The translations under genes were made by a program, and so were the position numbers. Shown here in pieces: positions 6,685-15,470 of a stretch of 37,102 bases of DNA. Under the pieces are notes generated by a model, which worked only from the letters and a program-made list of their open reading frames with translations, made no database searches and was not told the DNA's origin. The DNA is from Ruminococcaceae bacterium OttesenSCG-928-L11 (GTDB taxonomy: Bacteria > Bacillota > Clostridia > Oscillospirales > Ruminococcaceae), in assembly GCA_030265885.1 (NCBI GenBank), contig JAJDGX010000011.1, forward strand, positions 1-37,102, read 5' to 3'. Position 1 is the first letter of the stretch. Each line of letters begins with the position of its first letter.

Positions 6685-9366
6685 ATGCACTTATCTTATA
6701 TATCAGTTGAAAGTCTTGAAAACGGTGAAACAATTGCGCTTGGTACGATTGAAATAACGTCTATACCCCATATTTCAATAATTGATGACAGGAAAAACGC
6801 AATCACCGATGTGCTTGAGAAATATAGAAATGAAATGTCGAGCTTTCTGGGAGAGATATATCAAGCATATAAAACGCTCAGTTATGTAAATGGTTATGCG
6901 AAAGACGTCTCGATAGAGTTGCTCTGGACAACCCAAGCTGTTGATAATCAACCATTTAATGCGCAAATAAAACTTTTTGTCATTGTTCGGGCAATAGATA
7001 ATGATATAGCCTCCGCAAAAGAGTCAGTTGAAACGCTTATTAAGCTATGTCAATCAACATTCACCCTGCAGAAATATGAATTTAAAGAGATGTCTTATGC
7101 CTCGCTTGCTGATGCGGTTATGTGTATTGACGACACAAATATTAAGGCTATTGTAAAAGAGGAGAAAGCAGAGAATCTTCAAAATCAACTACTTCCGTTT
7201 TGTTACTCTTATGATAGATTTCCGGTTTCTAATAACGACTTAAGCAGGATAGTCAACGCATTGATTGATTATCCCAATTGTGCTGTTTCGATGCAGCTTA
7301 TTCCAACTACTCTTGATATAAATGAGGCTGCTGAAGTTGACCGTATAACTCAAGCTCTGGACACGCTTAGCAAAGGCGTTATGGAGCAAGGGATCGGAAA
7401 TATCAGTTTCGCATTAGCCGAAAAACATGCTAGTGTTTACAAATACTATTCTGAGAATAAAGCATCAGCCTTATTCTCTTTTAACGTGCTTGTATATGGC
7501 GGTAACTCCGCCATTTCAAATGTCGCCAGTAGAATTTCAGGTCAACTCTCCACAGGCGTTACTACAACCTCGAATTTGCGAATGGTTGATTTAAGCAAAG
7601 AAGAAGTAGGCAAGGACGTCAATTTTTATCCGCTGCCTTGGGCAATAAACGAACTTCTAGTTAGCAAAGACCGGGATAATGGCCTCTGGGCCTCCGGGCA
7701 ATTTTCTAATTCGTTATTTAGATTGCCCTATGTTATCACGAGTGAAGAAGCAGCAATGTTCTTTCGGCTTCCCATCGGGAGTGACCGAATCTCTGCCGGG
7801 CTAAACATTAATGAATCAGGCAAAGGGAACAGAACTTATACATCAAATATCATTAACTCGGGAGATATTACTGTAGGCAAACTTCGTTCGTCCTCAAAGG
7901 CGGACACTATTGGTTTCTCGCTAAAGGATTTAGCAAAGCATATGCTTGTTGTTGGCACTCCCGGTTCGGGCAAGACTACTTTTTCAGTAAGTCTTTTAGA
8001 TAGGTTGTGGAAAGACCACCACATCCCCTTTCTTGTGATTGAGCCTGCCAAAAACGAGTACAGAGCATTAGTGCAAAGCATCCCTGATTTGCAGGTGTTT
8101 ACCCCCGGCAAAAACTTTATTTCACCGTTTGTTTTCAATCCGTTTATTCCGCCGAAAAATGTGAAACTTGAAACATATAAATCCACCCTGAAAACTGCTT
8201 TTGCCGCAGCCGTTTCTATGTCTACCCCACTCGATAAAATTTTCGAGGAATCAATTAACAATTGTTACTCTGATTTTAGATGGCTTGATACATATACCTC
8301 TGATGACAAGGGCGAGACATTTAATATTTCAGATTTCATAAAATGCTTCCAACAGACCTTTAACGAAATTGGCTATACAGGTGATGCGCAAAACATTGGA
8401 CGAGCAGGCGTAGTAAGACTAAATAGCCTTGCCAGCCTTTTTGATAATTATTTTTCTGTTCCTATTGAGGATATTTTGCAAAAGCCCACCGTAATCGAGC
8501 TTGCGGCTATTGAAAATACTGACGAAAAAGCTTTAATAATTTCATTGCTGCTCCTTTCTATCCTCGCCTATGTAAATGCAAATTATCTTGGTGAGGGTGA
8601 CTTGAGAAATGTAATTCTCCTTGAAGAGGCACATGTACTTCTAGATGCAGATACAAATGCAGGTCAGGGTGATGCAAATCCGAGTGCCATCGCTCAGGGA
8701 TTGGTGAAGCGTATGCTTGCAGAAATTCGTTCCTACGGAGTTGGGTTAATTATCGCCGACCAATCTCCGCGCAAAGTATCTACTGATGTTGTTGCATTAA
8801 CGGATATGAAAATGGTATTCAGGCTTGTAGAAAGTGCGGATAAGCAGATTATTGGGGATAGTACTAATATGACGGAAACCCAAGTGCAGCGTATGGCAAA
8901 GCTGAAACCGGGCGAAGCCTTCTTGTTTTTTAACAAACTGGAGGAGCCTGAGGAAGTTATCACTCCTGATTATCGCTTAGACAATAATATCAGCATTACT
9001 CTTTCAGATGAAGGAATAAGAGGACTTTCAAGATATTGGACGGATAAATCCGATAAATTACGCCCTTATCCTCAGTGCCAAATGGTCGCTGCCTGTCACG
9101 TTACTTGTGATTATGCTCGAAGAGTATTAGCGAGAGAGGTCGCACGGCGAATATACGTTAAGAATTTCAAGGCGGATAGCAAGGACTTTGATGTCGTAGC
9201 AAAGGTTTTTGGGAGAATAAGCAAACTGATTCAAGCTGAATTGAATGATGAAGAGTTCACCCCTGCATTACTGTCTTGTGTCAAAGTACATCTTTGGCGG
9301 AGAATCAAATATGGAACAAAAATTACAATAAAAAACGTACAGATTGAGAACTCACTAAGAAAATAG
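6685..9366 (+). CDS. HerA/VirB4-type (DUF87) ATPase
   Basis: 893-aa protein; the ATG at 6685 is chosen 6 nt after AGGAGG. Residues 1-400 are a family-specific N-terminal region with no obvious membrane span. The P-loop GTPGSGKT is at 424-431, then VIEPAKNEYRAL. Walker B VILLEEAH is at about 643-650, followed by LVKRMLAEIRSYGVGLIIAD and QSPRKVSTDVVALTD, which is typical of hexameric HerA/FtsK/VirB4 motors. A C-terminal region has cysteines (PQCQMVAACHVTCDY). These motors translocate DNA or protein and are recurrent in prokaryotic conflict systems. No NurA, SIR2 or DUF4297 partner is nearby, which sets it apart from known HerA defence pairs. Substrate unknown. Confidence 0.85.
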   Translation: MHLSYISVESLENGETIALGTIEITSIPHISIIDDRKNAITDVLEKYRNEMSSFLGEIYQAYKTLSYVNGYAKDVSIELLWTTQAVDNQPFNAQIKLFVIVRAIDNDIASAKESVETLIKLCQSTFTLQKYEFKEMSYASLADAVMCIDDTNIKAIVKEEKAENLQNQLLPFCYSYDRFPVSNNDLSRIVNALIDYPNCAVSMQLIPTTLDINEAAEVDRITQALDTLSKGVMEQGIGNISFALAEKHASVYKYYSENKASALFSFNVLVYGGNSAISNVASRISGQLSTGVTTTSNLRMVDLSKEEVGKDVNFYPLPWAINELLVSKDRDNGLWASGQFSNSLFRLPYVITSEEAAMFFRLPIGSDRISAGLNINESGKGNRTYTSNIINSGDITVGKLRSSSKADTIGFSLKDLAKHMLVVGTPGSGKTTFSVSLLDRLWKDHHIPFLVIEPAKNEYRALVQSIPDLQVFTPGKNFISPFVFNPFIPPKNVKLETYKSTLKTAFAAAVSMSTPLDKIFEESINNCYSDFRWLDTYTSDDKGETFNISDFIKCFQQTFNEIGYTGDAQNIGRAGVVRLNSLASLFDNYFSVPIEDILQKPTVIELAAIENTDEKALIISLLLLSILAYVNANYLGEGDLRNVILLEEAHVLLDADTNAGQGDANPSAIAQGLVKRMLAEIRSYGVGLIIADQSPRKVSTDVVALTDMKMVFRLVESADKQIIGDSTNMTETQVQRMAKLKPGEAFLFFNKLEEPEEVITPDYRLDNNISITLSDEGIRGLSRYWTDKSDKLRPYPQCQMVAACHVTCDYARRVLAREVARRIYVKNFKADSKDFDVVAKVFGRISKLIQAELNDEEFTPALLSCVKVHLWRRIKYGTKITIKNVQIENSLRK

Positions 9367-9385
9367 TGAAGGGGAGTATATAGCC

Positions 9386-11638
9386 GTGAGCGATGATTTC
9401 GATACAACTGTTGACACATCAGAGATTAGCGCACCTCCCGAGAATGATACATCAGACAGTGTCGCTGCTACCCCAAGCGATTTACCTGATAGCGTATCCG
9501 AAGATGTATCAGAGGATATAATCGAAGATGTACCTGAGGATTTAGTTGACGATGTCCCCGAGGATGTTCCCGAGGACATAATCGAAGATACGCCTGAAGA
9601 TTTAGTTGACGATGTCCCCGAGGATGTTCCCGAGGACATAATCGAAGATATGCCTGAAGATTTAGTTGACGATGTTCCTGACGATGTTCTTGAGAACATC
9701 GCAGAAGATGCGCCCGATGGCTTAACAGACGACATTCCAGAAGATGTTCCTGAGGATGTAGCTGAAGATACATCGGAGGATATAACCGATGATATATCGG
9801 CGGACATCATGGAAAACATTCCCGAGGACATAGCTGATGGCGAACTGAAGGACTCGACTGGGGAGGCACCTGAGAAAGCCCTTGAGGATACGGCTGAAGA
9901 CGAATCAGCAGACACGGCCGAGGCTGCCTCTGAAGTTACCTCCGAGGATATAGTTGAGGATGAACCAACGGACTCGGGCGACGAGACTATTGAAGAAACC
10001 TCCGTGGATGTGACCGAAAGCGAGTCGGCAAGCAAGGTCGAAGGTTTTCCTGAAGAAACCCCCGAAGACATGGGCGAGGATGAACCAACGAATTCAGCCG
10101 ATGAGGCTTCAGGGAAAGCGCTCGAGGGCGCGGTTGAAAACGAGCTGGAAGACGAGGTCGTAAATGCCCCTGAGGACATATCCGAAGGCGAGATGGGGGG
10201 GGCAGCCGGTGAGGTTTCTGAAGAAACCTCTGATGGCGAATCCGAAGACGGACTGGTGGATACAGCCAACGAAGCTTCCGAGGACACGACTGAAGATGAA
10301 CCAGCAGACACGGTTGAAGAAGTCTCGGGGGATACCCCTGAGGACATAGCCGAGGATGAGATGGAGGGCTCGACCGACGAAGCCTCCGAAGAAACCCTCG
10401 AGGACACGACTGAAGACAAACTAGCGGATTCAACTAACCAAGTTTCTGAAAAAAGTCCTGAGGACACAGCCGAAGATGCAACGGAGGACTCGGCCAACAA
10501 GGCTTCTGAGGAGACCTACGAGGGCACAACCGAAGACAAACCAGCGGATTCAGCTGACCAAGCTTCCGAGGAAACCGATGAGGTTGCTAGCGATGTGGGG
10601 GATGCTAATACGAACGATCAGGACGACAGCTTTCGGAATGAAGTTGCTGACAGTATTGCCTCCGGGGAATCAAATAAAGCCGCAACAGATACTGCGGAGA
10701 CGCCTATTGCCAACGTATCAGCTTACATGAACAAGCATAATTACGGTTCTGACGACTTTGAGAAATATTCTCAGGATCCGCAATGGAGACAGCTAATGCG
10801 TCAGGAGTTCCCCGACTACAAATTGCCGAATCTATCGCAGGAGAGCGCGAATGCTCAATTGTCGCAGTTCATGAATGAGCATAACTACGGTGACCGTGAT
10901 TACGCAGAATACTCTCAAAATCCCGTGTGGAGAGAGCTTCAGTCAGCTGCATTCCCAAATCATGAGTTGCCGCCGTTATCGAACGATTATACGCAAGCTT
11001 CCGATTCCAAGGAATACACTTCTATTGTCGAGTCCTTGAAGGATGCAAACGTCACTCATCGTCCCATCGAATTAGCTGCTGAGGCACGAAGCACGGAGGA
11101 TATTGTTGGACGATTGAGTGGAGGAGATAAAACTGAAGGTTCGTGCTCATCCTTGGCGCTCGCTTATGCAGGGAACAAGGGCGGATATGATGTGCTAGAC
11201 TTCCGCGACGGAGAAAGCCGCTCATTTTTTGCTTCAAGGGATTCAATCCAGCAACTTACAGACCTTCCGAATGTGACATCTGTAGTATACCATGGGACGG
11301 ATGACATCGAGACTGCCAATCAACTGCTGAATTTAATGGCACCCGGGAAGGAATACTATTTAGCGACAGGACAGCATGCATCAATTGTAAGACAAAATGG
11401 TACTCAGCTTGAATATTTGGAGCTTCAGCATCCGTCTGATAGAAACGGCTGGAATAAGCTTGACGATAGCATTTTGGAGAATCGCTTCGGTTGCTCAAGG
11501 TCACATTCATCTGCTTATTCGAATTACCTGATGAACGTTGATTCGTTGTCAAGCAACGAAGAATTCTTAGATATTCTGGGGTATATAAACACTGCCGAAT
11601 CAGAACAAAGAAAGGGGGCATCTGGATATGTCCGATAA
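9386..11638 (+). CDS. Acidic repeat protein with C-terminal papain-like domain
   Basis: 750 aa in three parts. Residues 1-430 are almost entirely Asp/Glu-rich repeats of the type EDVPEDIIED, probably disordered. Residues about 442-535 hold two copies of a 45-residue motif (AYMNKHNYGSDDFEKYSQDP and QFMNEHNYGDRDYAEYSQNP). Residues about 575-750 form a compact domain with EGSCSSLALAYAG (Cys587), TGQHASIVR (His664) and YLELQHP (Glu679), an order compatible with a papain-like thiol enzyme. From memory this domain resembles one found at the C-terminus of Firmicute phage minor head proteins. The start is GTG at 9386 (GAGCGATGAT follows), 19 nt after the ATPase stop. Enzymatic activity is inference. 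Confidence 0.65.
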   Translation: MSDDFDTTVDTSEISAPPENDTSDSVAATPSDLPDSVSEDVSEDIIEDVPEDLVDDVPEDVPEDIIEDTPEDLVDDVPEDVPEDIIEDMPEDLVDDVPDDVLENIAEDAPDGLTDDIPEDVPEDVAEDTSEDITDDISADIMENIPEDIADGELKDSTGEAPEKALEDTAEDESADTAEAASEVTSEDIVEDEPTDSGDETIEETSVDVTESESASKVEGFPEETPEDMGEDEPTNSADEASGKALEGAVENELEDEVVNAPEDISEGEMGGAAGEVSEETSDGESEDGLVDTANEASEDTTEDEPADTVEEVSGDTPEDIAEDEMEGSTDEASEETLEDTTEDKLADSTNQVSEKSPEDTAEDATEDSANKASEETYEGTTEDKPADSADQASEETDEVASDVGDANTNDQDDSFRNEVADSIASGESNKAATDTAETPIANVSAYMNKHNYGSDDFEKYSQDPQWRQLMRQEFPDYKLPNLSQESANAQLSQFMNEHNYGDRDYAEYSQNPVWRELQSAAFPNHELPPLSNDYTQASDSKEYTSIVESLKDANVTHRPIELAAEARSTEDIVGRLSGGDKTEGSCSSLALAYAGNKGGYDVLDFRDGESRSFFASRDSIQQLTDLPNVTSVVYHGTDDIETANQLLNLMAPGKEYYLATGQHASIVRQNGTQLEYLELQHPSDRNGWNKLDDSILENRFGCSRSHSSAYSNYLMNVDSLSSNEEFLDILGYINTAESEQRKGASGYVR
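9541..9720 (+). repeat. 60-bp tandem repeat in acidic protein gene
   Basis: Three consecutive 60-nt units; 9541-9600 and 9601-9660 differ at a single position (C/T at the 51st base) and the third unit is degenerate. Each encodes 20 residues of LVDDVPEDVPEDIIED type. The near-identity at DNA level suggests recent slippage expansion. Confidence 0.85.
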
Positions 11639-11837
11639 TTATGACATGTCCTCCGGCTTCGCATGGGTAGAGAATCCGGAACGAATAGGTGAAAGGCTGT
11701 TTACATTTGACGGAGAACGGATTTTCAACCTGTTCCGAGATTATCCATATGAATTAACAAAAGCGCAAAAGCAGATATTTGATAATGCTAATCCATATTG
11801 GGCTGACTTTTTCAAGGATAGAACAGGAGGAAAATAA
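11628..11837 (+). CDS. 69-aa partner of the papain-like protein
   Basis: Small soluble protein starting MSDNYDMSSGFAW and ending NPYWADFFKDRTGGK; the segment FNLFRDYPYELTKAQKQIF is distinctive. It overlaps the preceding gene by 11 nt, has GGGGG upstream, and is followed 1 nt later by the SPFH gene. It reminds me of a small conserved protein (DUF7675-like, from memory) seen beside phage minor head proteins that carry the same papain-like domain. If so, the pair has moved together, compatible with an enzyme and its inhibitor or partner. Family assignment is tentative; that it is a real gene is likely from spacing. Confidence 0.6.
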   Translation: MSDNYDMSSGFAWVENPERIGERLFTFDGERIFNLFRDYPYELTKAQKQIFDNANPYWADFFKDRTGGK

Positions 11838-11838
11838 T

Positions 11839-13011
11839 ATGGCATTATTCAATAAAAACCCTAATGAGATTGCTTACACTGGTGGCAAAAAACATTGGGC
11901 CGATGTTATAAAAAACACAGGCTCAGGAGAACTGCTGATTTGGCGACAACCCGAGGAGGACTTCAACACCAATTCAACGCTCATTGTTATGCCGGGTGAA
12001 GAAGCTATCTTCATCAGAGGCGGCACAGTAGAGCAAGTATTTGAGAATGGCACATACAAGCTTTCAACGGAAAACTATCCGTTTATTAGCCGTCTGCGAA
12101 ACGCCTTTACCGGGGGCATTAGCACCTTCAACTGCGTTGTTTGCTTTGTGCGCAAAGCTGATAGCAAGGAAATTCGTTGGGGTACGGAAACTCCCATCCA
12201 AGTCCGTGACAAGGTGTGGGGTGTGAGAACCGATGCAAGGGTACGAGGCGCTTATAAGGTAAGAATTGATAACCCAGCAAAGTTCTTAGAAAAGCTAATC
12301 GGCAACAATGTTCCCTTTCAGTTTCAAGAAGAACTTGATAAATATTTTGCGAGTGAATTTCAGGGAAGAATCAAATCTGCTGTCTCTAAGTTTCTGAACG
12401 CTTTGGAGCAGGAACTCATCGGCATTGATGCTCATATGGATGAGCTTTCTGAAAACATCGAGCCTTACATTGATGAGATTATATCTGAATATGGCTTGAA
12501 GTGTGTTAAGTTTTCTTTGGCCGGGCTTGATATTGATACGACAAAATACGACACAATTGACGAGTCGCAAATGGAGCTTATTGCACGTTCTAGAGGATTC
12601 CAAGGTGATAGAGCAGGCTTAGATATTTTAGGAGATGATTGGGGTCGCGTTCAAGGTGCTGGCATACTCAAAGACTTGGCAAACAACTCCGGCGCAGGTG
12701 GTGTTGCAGCAGCAGGAGCGGGCATGGGCATGGGGATAGGAGCTGCTGGTGCTTTCGGCTCGATAGCAAATCAAGTTTTCGCTCCTGCAAATAATGGTTT
12801 TGCACCTCAACAATCCACTAACCCCGCACAGTCAGCTCCGTCAGGAAGATTCACGCAAAAATCTGCTACGCCTTCTGCCTCTTCTACATCACCCGAAAGC
12901 ACCGAAGACCCTATAGAAGTGTTGGGGAAACTGAAGAAAATGCTAGATGCAGGACTAATCGAGCAGGAAGAATACGATATAAAAAAAGCAGAAATACTTA
13001 GCAGGATGTGA
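11839..13011 (+). CDS. SPFH domain protein with C-terminal SHOCT motif
   Basis: 390 aa. The N-terminal two thirds match YdjI-type SPFH (band-7) proteins: WRQPEEDFNTNSTLIVMPGE, GTYKLSTENYPFISRLRNAF and EIRWGTETPIQVRDKVWGV, then the helical part. A Gly/Ala-rich stretch near 295-315 and a Ser/Thr/Pro linker precede a SHOCT motif at the end (LGKLKKMLDAGLIEQEEYDI). SPFH proteins form large oligomeric membrane-associated cages or microdomains and recruit partners; SHOCT is an oligomerisation/targeting motif. ATG at 11839 with GGAGG 8 nt upstream. The adjacent membrane protein may anchor it. Domain calls firm, function inferred. Confidence 0.85.
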   Translation: MALFNKNPNEIAYTGGKKHWADVIKNTGSGELLIWRQPEEDFNTNSTLIVMPGEEAIFIRGGTVEQVFENGTYKLSTENYPFISRLRNAFTGGISTFNCVVCFVRKADSKEIRWGTETPIQVRDKVWGVRTDARVRGAYKVRIDNPAKFLEKLIGNNVPFQFQEELDKYFASEFQGRIKSAVSKFLNALEQELIGIDAHMDELSENIEPYIDEIISEYGLKCVKFSLAGLDIDTTKYDTIDESQMELIARSRGFQGDRAGLDILGDDWGRVQGAGILKDLANNSGAGGVAAAGAGMGMGIGAAGAFGSIANQVFAPANNGFAPQQSTNPAQSAPSGRFTQKSATPSASSTSPESTEDPIEVLGKLKKMLDAGLIEQEEYDIKKAEILSRM

Positions 13012-13021
13012 GGTGAGCGGC

Positions 13022-13702
13022 ATGAATAAAAGAACGGTTTTGTGGATTATATTAGACTTGGTCTTCCTAGTTGTGTTCAACACAGTGTTTTTTGTTGTTG
13101 CTGGGACAGAACACCCTGCATCAGTTTGGATATCTTATGGATTCATTCACTTTTCATACATAATGGTACTTGTCACACCGTTTTTGATCAGGAAAAGTAG
13201 AAGTGCGGCGGTATTTGGTTTTTCTTTATACTCCATTTCATCTGGATATTTCTTTGTTGAGTTTATTGTAGGATTGATTTTTATTTTTATCGGCAGCGAT
13301 TCATACAAGGCTGCGTTGGTAGTTCAAATCGTAATCGCAGGACTTTATGCCGTGTTGCTGTTGTCAAATATGATTGCTAACGACCATACAGCAGAAGACG
13401 TTGAGCGACACAAATATGAAGTGACCTTCATCAAAGATGCGTCGTCTAGAATCAAACTACTTGTCGGCAAGGCGTCAGACAAAAAAGCCAACAAGGAAAT
13501 TGAGAAAACCTATGATTGTCTTCATTCAAGCCCAACCAAGTCAAAGCCGGCAGTCAGCAGCATAGAAGCTGATATCCTTGATAAGCTGTCTGCTCTTGAA
13601 AACGCTGTAAGCACTAACTCAATCCAAAATGTTATTGCGATTTCTAAGGAAATCACCAATCTTGTGGAGGAACGAAATCGAAAGCTGAAAGTTTCAAACT
13701 AG
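13022..13702 (+). CDS. Four-helix membrane protein of cargo operon
   Basis: 226 aa. Four hydrophobic helices within about the first 115 residues (VLWIILDLVFLVVFNTVFFV; WISYGFIHFSYIMVLVTPFL; the GYFFVEFIVGLIFIFIG region; the VVQIVIAGLYAVLLLSNMIA region), then a cytoplasmic tail that is predicted helical. The ATG at 13022 is preferred over a GTG at 13013 because GAGGTG then serves as its ribosome site; it starts 10 nt after the SPFH stop. No family recognised. Its position suggests a membrane anchor or sensor for the SPFH protein. Last gene of the cargo operon. Confidence 0.7.
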   Translation: MNKRTVLWIILDLVFLVVFNTVFFVVAGTEHPASVWISYGFIHFSYIMVLVTPFLIRKSRSAAVFGFSLYSISSGYFFVEFIVGLIFIFIGSDSYKAALVVQIVIAGLYAVLLLSNMIANDHTAEDVERHKYEVTFIKDASSRIKLLVGKASDKKANKEIEKTYDCLHSSPTKSKPAVSSIEADILDKLSALENAVSTNSIQNVIAISKEITNLVEERNRKLKVSN

Positions 13703-14063
13703 ACATGAACGAATAAAATGAGAAACGCATTTGCGGATTCCCCCCACTTCAAATATTTGAACAACTGCGGGATAAGTCGTATCACTTGTCATATAGTATT
13801 CTAGTCTAATGCAATTGAAGAAATATTTCGAACAGTTAAGATAATGCTCTTAGGTATATTTTCAGCTATTTTGCACCACATCTACATTGCAGAAGCAGAG
13901 TGGAAAGATTTGTAGCAAGCAGGGGGAGGTGCGTGCACCTCCCAGCTTGTTGAGGCGCTGCCCCAGACCCCGAAAAGGGCAGGAACGCTCACGCGCCCCT
14001 GCCCTTTTTAGCCGCTATCGCGTCTGCTGTGCCCGCCGTTGGCAGGCGAAAATCCGAGCAGTT
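13703..14063. other. Intergenic region between cargo and mobilization operons
   Basis: 361 nt with no gene supported. The first half is AT-rich and featureless. The second half switches to GC-rich sequence and holds a perfect palindrome at 13924-13943 (GGGAGGTGC/GCACCTCCC) and a terminator at 13973-14009. The palindrome followed by a CTTGTTGAGGCGCTGCCCC motif could be an oriT for the neighbouring relaxase, but this is weak. Confidence 0.5.
13973..14009. terminator. Bidirectional intrinsic terminator
   Basis: AAAAGGGCAGG pairs with CCTGCCCTTTTT around a 13-nt loop. A-run on one side and T-run on the other let it stop both the cargo operon (plus) and the relaxase operon (minus), which converge here. 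Confidence 0.75.
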
Positions 14064-15470
14064 TTATAATTCCTGCCCGGATTTTTCGTGGGATTTTTTC
14101 GGCGGCGGGGTCATGTCGAGGATGCGCTCGGTGTTCTGCTTCGCCATGAGTAGGGCAATCATTTCCTCTCTGGCCGGGCGGTAGCCCTGATGGAGCTTCC
14201 GCTTTTCGGCGGCAAGGGCAGCGTATTCTGTTTTGAGCGTCTGCATGGTCGGCAACTTTTTCAAGCCGATGCCGTCGAAATATTTCTTCGCCGCCTTATG
14301 AGAAATAATGTCAGCTTCATGCTGTGCGTAATATTTTTTGCTCCACTTGGAATCCCGGTAGCCCCGGTAAACCTCCAAAGTTTTACTGTAAGCTCCGATG
14401 TGCTTTTGAAGCTCGGAAATCTCTTTCAACCGAGCTTCAATTACCTTTAGCTGACTGCCGACCTCGCCGAAATGTTTGGAGGCGGCCTGAGCAGTTTCGG
14501 ACAGAACATCATAATCCGTCAAACCTCGCTCCTGCAAAAAGATGAGGGTTTTGGCGGCTTCCTTCAAATTAAATACCCGTGCCCACTGCTCATATCCCGC
14601 ACCCTTGCCCTGCTGAATTTTCGCTTGAATATCAATCAAGAGATTAGGTTTAGACGATGCAGGCGGCGCAATGTTCTTTTGCTTCGGAGCAACAATCCGC
14701 TTGCCGAGAATACGTTCAATGATGGCATCCTCTGTATAATCGTCGCCCAAAGATTTGCAGCGAATGAACCTCTCGCCACCGGGAATTTTGATTGCGAGAT
14801 GCTTGCCCTGCTTGACCTCGCAGCCCGCCGACTTTATGGCGGCGATAAACTCCTCAAAGGATTTACTGTCACGGAGAGCAGCATCAATCAAATCCCGCAG
14901 CCTGTCACGCACAGTTGGCGCTTTCTCGACGCCAAGGTATTCCGCTCGGTTGAAGCCCTTGGACAGCCCCGGCTTTTCAATAACCGACAACCCATTTTCA
15001 AGACAGATTTGATCGCTGACACGACGCAGAGCGATGGCCGAACGCTTGAAGTCCTCAAACTTCCCGGTGCAATCAAGGTTCACGCTGTTGAAGATGATAT
15101 GCGCATGAGGATTCTTCGTGTTGGTATGCGCCGCAACAATGAACTGATGCCGCCCCTTTGTCCAACGAAGCCCAAGCTCACGGCCGAGTTCCAATGCCTG
15201 CTGTGCCGTGACCTCGCCGGGCTTGAACGACATGCGAACGTGATAAGCAATTACACCATGCTTGCCCTGATCCCGTCCGGTTTTTTGCTCGTACAGCCGC
15301 TTGGAAAGAAGAAATTCCGACTGCACTGTCCGGGCATCGCACTCGTAGGCGTCGATCAATTCGCCGCCATCTGTCTTGTCGGGATTCTCAATATATTCGG
15401 TAGAGCGGCCAAGAGCGGCGGCAATACTACCGCCGCTCTTGTGCAAAGCCTTCATCCATGTTGTCGCCAT
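14064..15470 (-). CDS. Relaxase, MobA/VirD2-type (MOBP-like)
   Basis: Nicks the element's transfer origin and pilots the strand into a recipient. 468 aa with relaxase fold motifs in the N-terminal 130 residues: Tyr25 in GRSTEYIENP as likely nucleophile, and a His triad at 114, 121 and 123 in AAHTNTKNPHAHIIFNSV. The remainder is a helical, charged region. The ATG overlaps the RepA stop (TAATG), so translation is coupled. Order mobC-repA-relaxase is common in clostridial mobilizable elements. The opposite element in this window uses a different relaxase class. Confidence 0.9.
   Translation of the reverse strand: MATTWMKALHKSGGSIAAALGRSTEYIENPDKTDGGELIDAYECDARTVQSEFLLSKRLYEQKTGRDQGKHGVIAYHVRMSFKPGEVTAQQALELGRELGLRWTKGRHQFIVAAHTNTKNPHAHIIFNSVNLDCTGKFEDFKRSAIALRRVSDQICLENGLSVIEKPGLSKGFNRAEYLGVEKAPTVRDRLRDLIDAALRDSKSFEEFIAAIKSAGCEVKQGKHLAIKIPGGERFIRCKSLGDDYTEDAIIERILGKRIVAPKQKNIAPPASSKPNLLIDIQAKIQQGKGAGYEQWARVFNLKEAAKTLIFLQERGLTDYDVLSETAQAASKHFGEVGSQLKVIEARLKEISELQKHIGAYSKTLEVYRGYRDSKWSKKYYAQHEADIISHKAAKKYFDGIGLKKLPTMQTLKTEYAALAAEKRKLHQGYRPAREEMIALLMAKQNTERILDMTPPPKKSHEKSGQEL

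Noticed and set aside
9541-9720. Regular repeats considered as a CRISPR array
   Set aside because: Units are contiguous without unique spacers and lie within an open coding frame; they are protein repeats.
9355-10500. Minus-strand Ser-rich open frame of 381 codons
   Set aside because: Complement of the Asp/Glu repeat region; the low-complexity repeat keeps the opposite frame open. No ribosome site or context.
13924-13943. Perfect palindrome as the definite oriT of Element 1
   Set aside because: It is close to a relaxase gene but at its 3' side and next to a terminator; the space before mobC is an equally good location, so it was not called.
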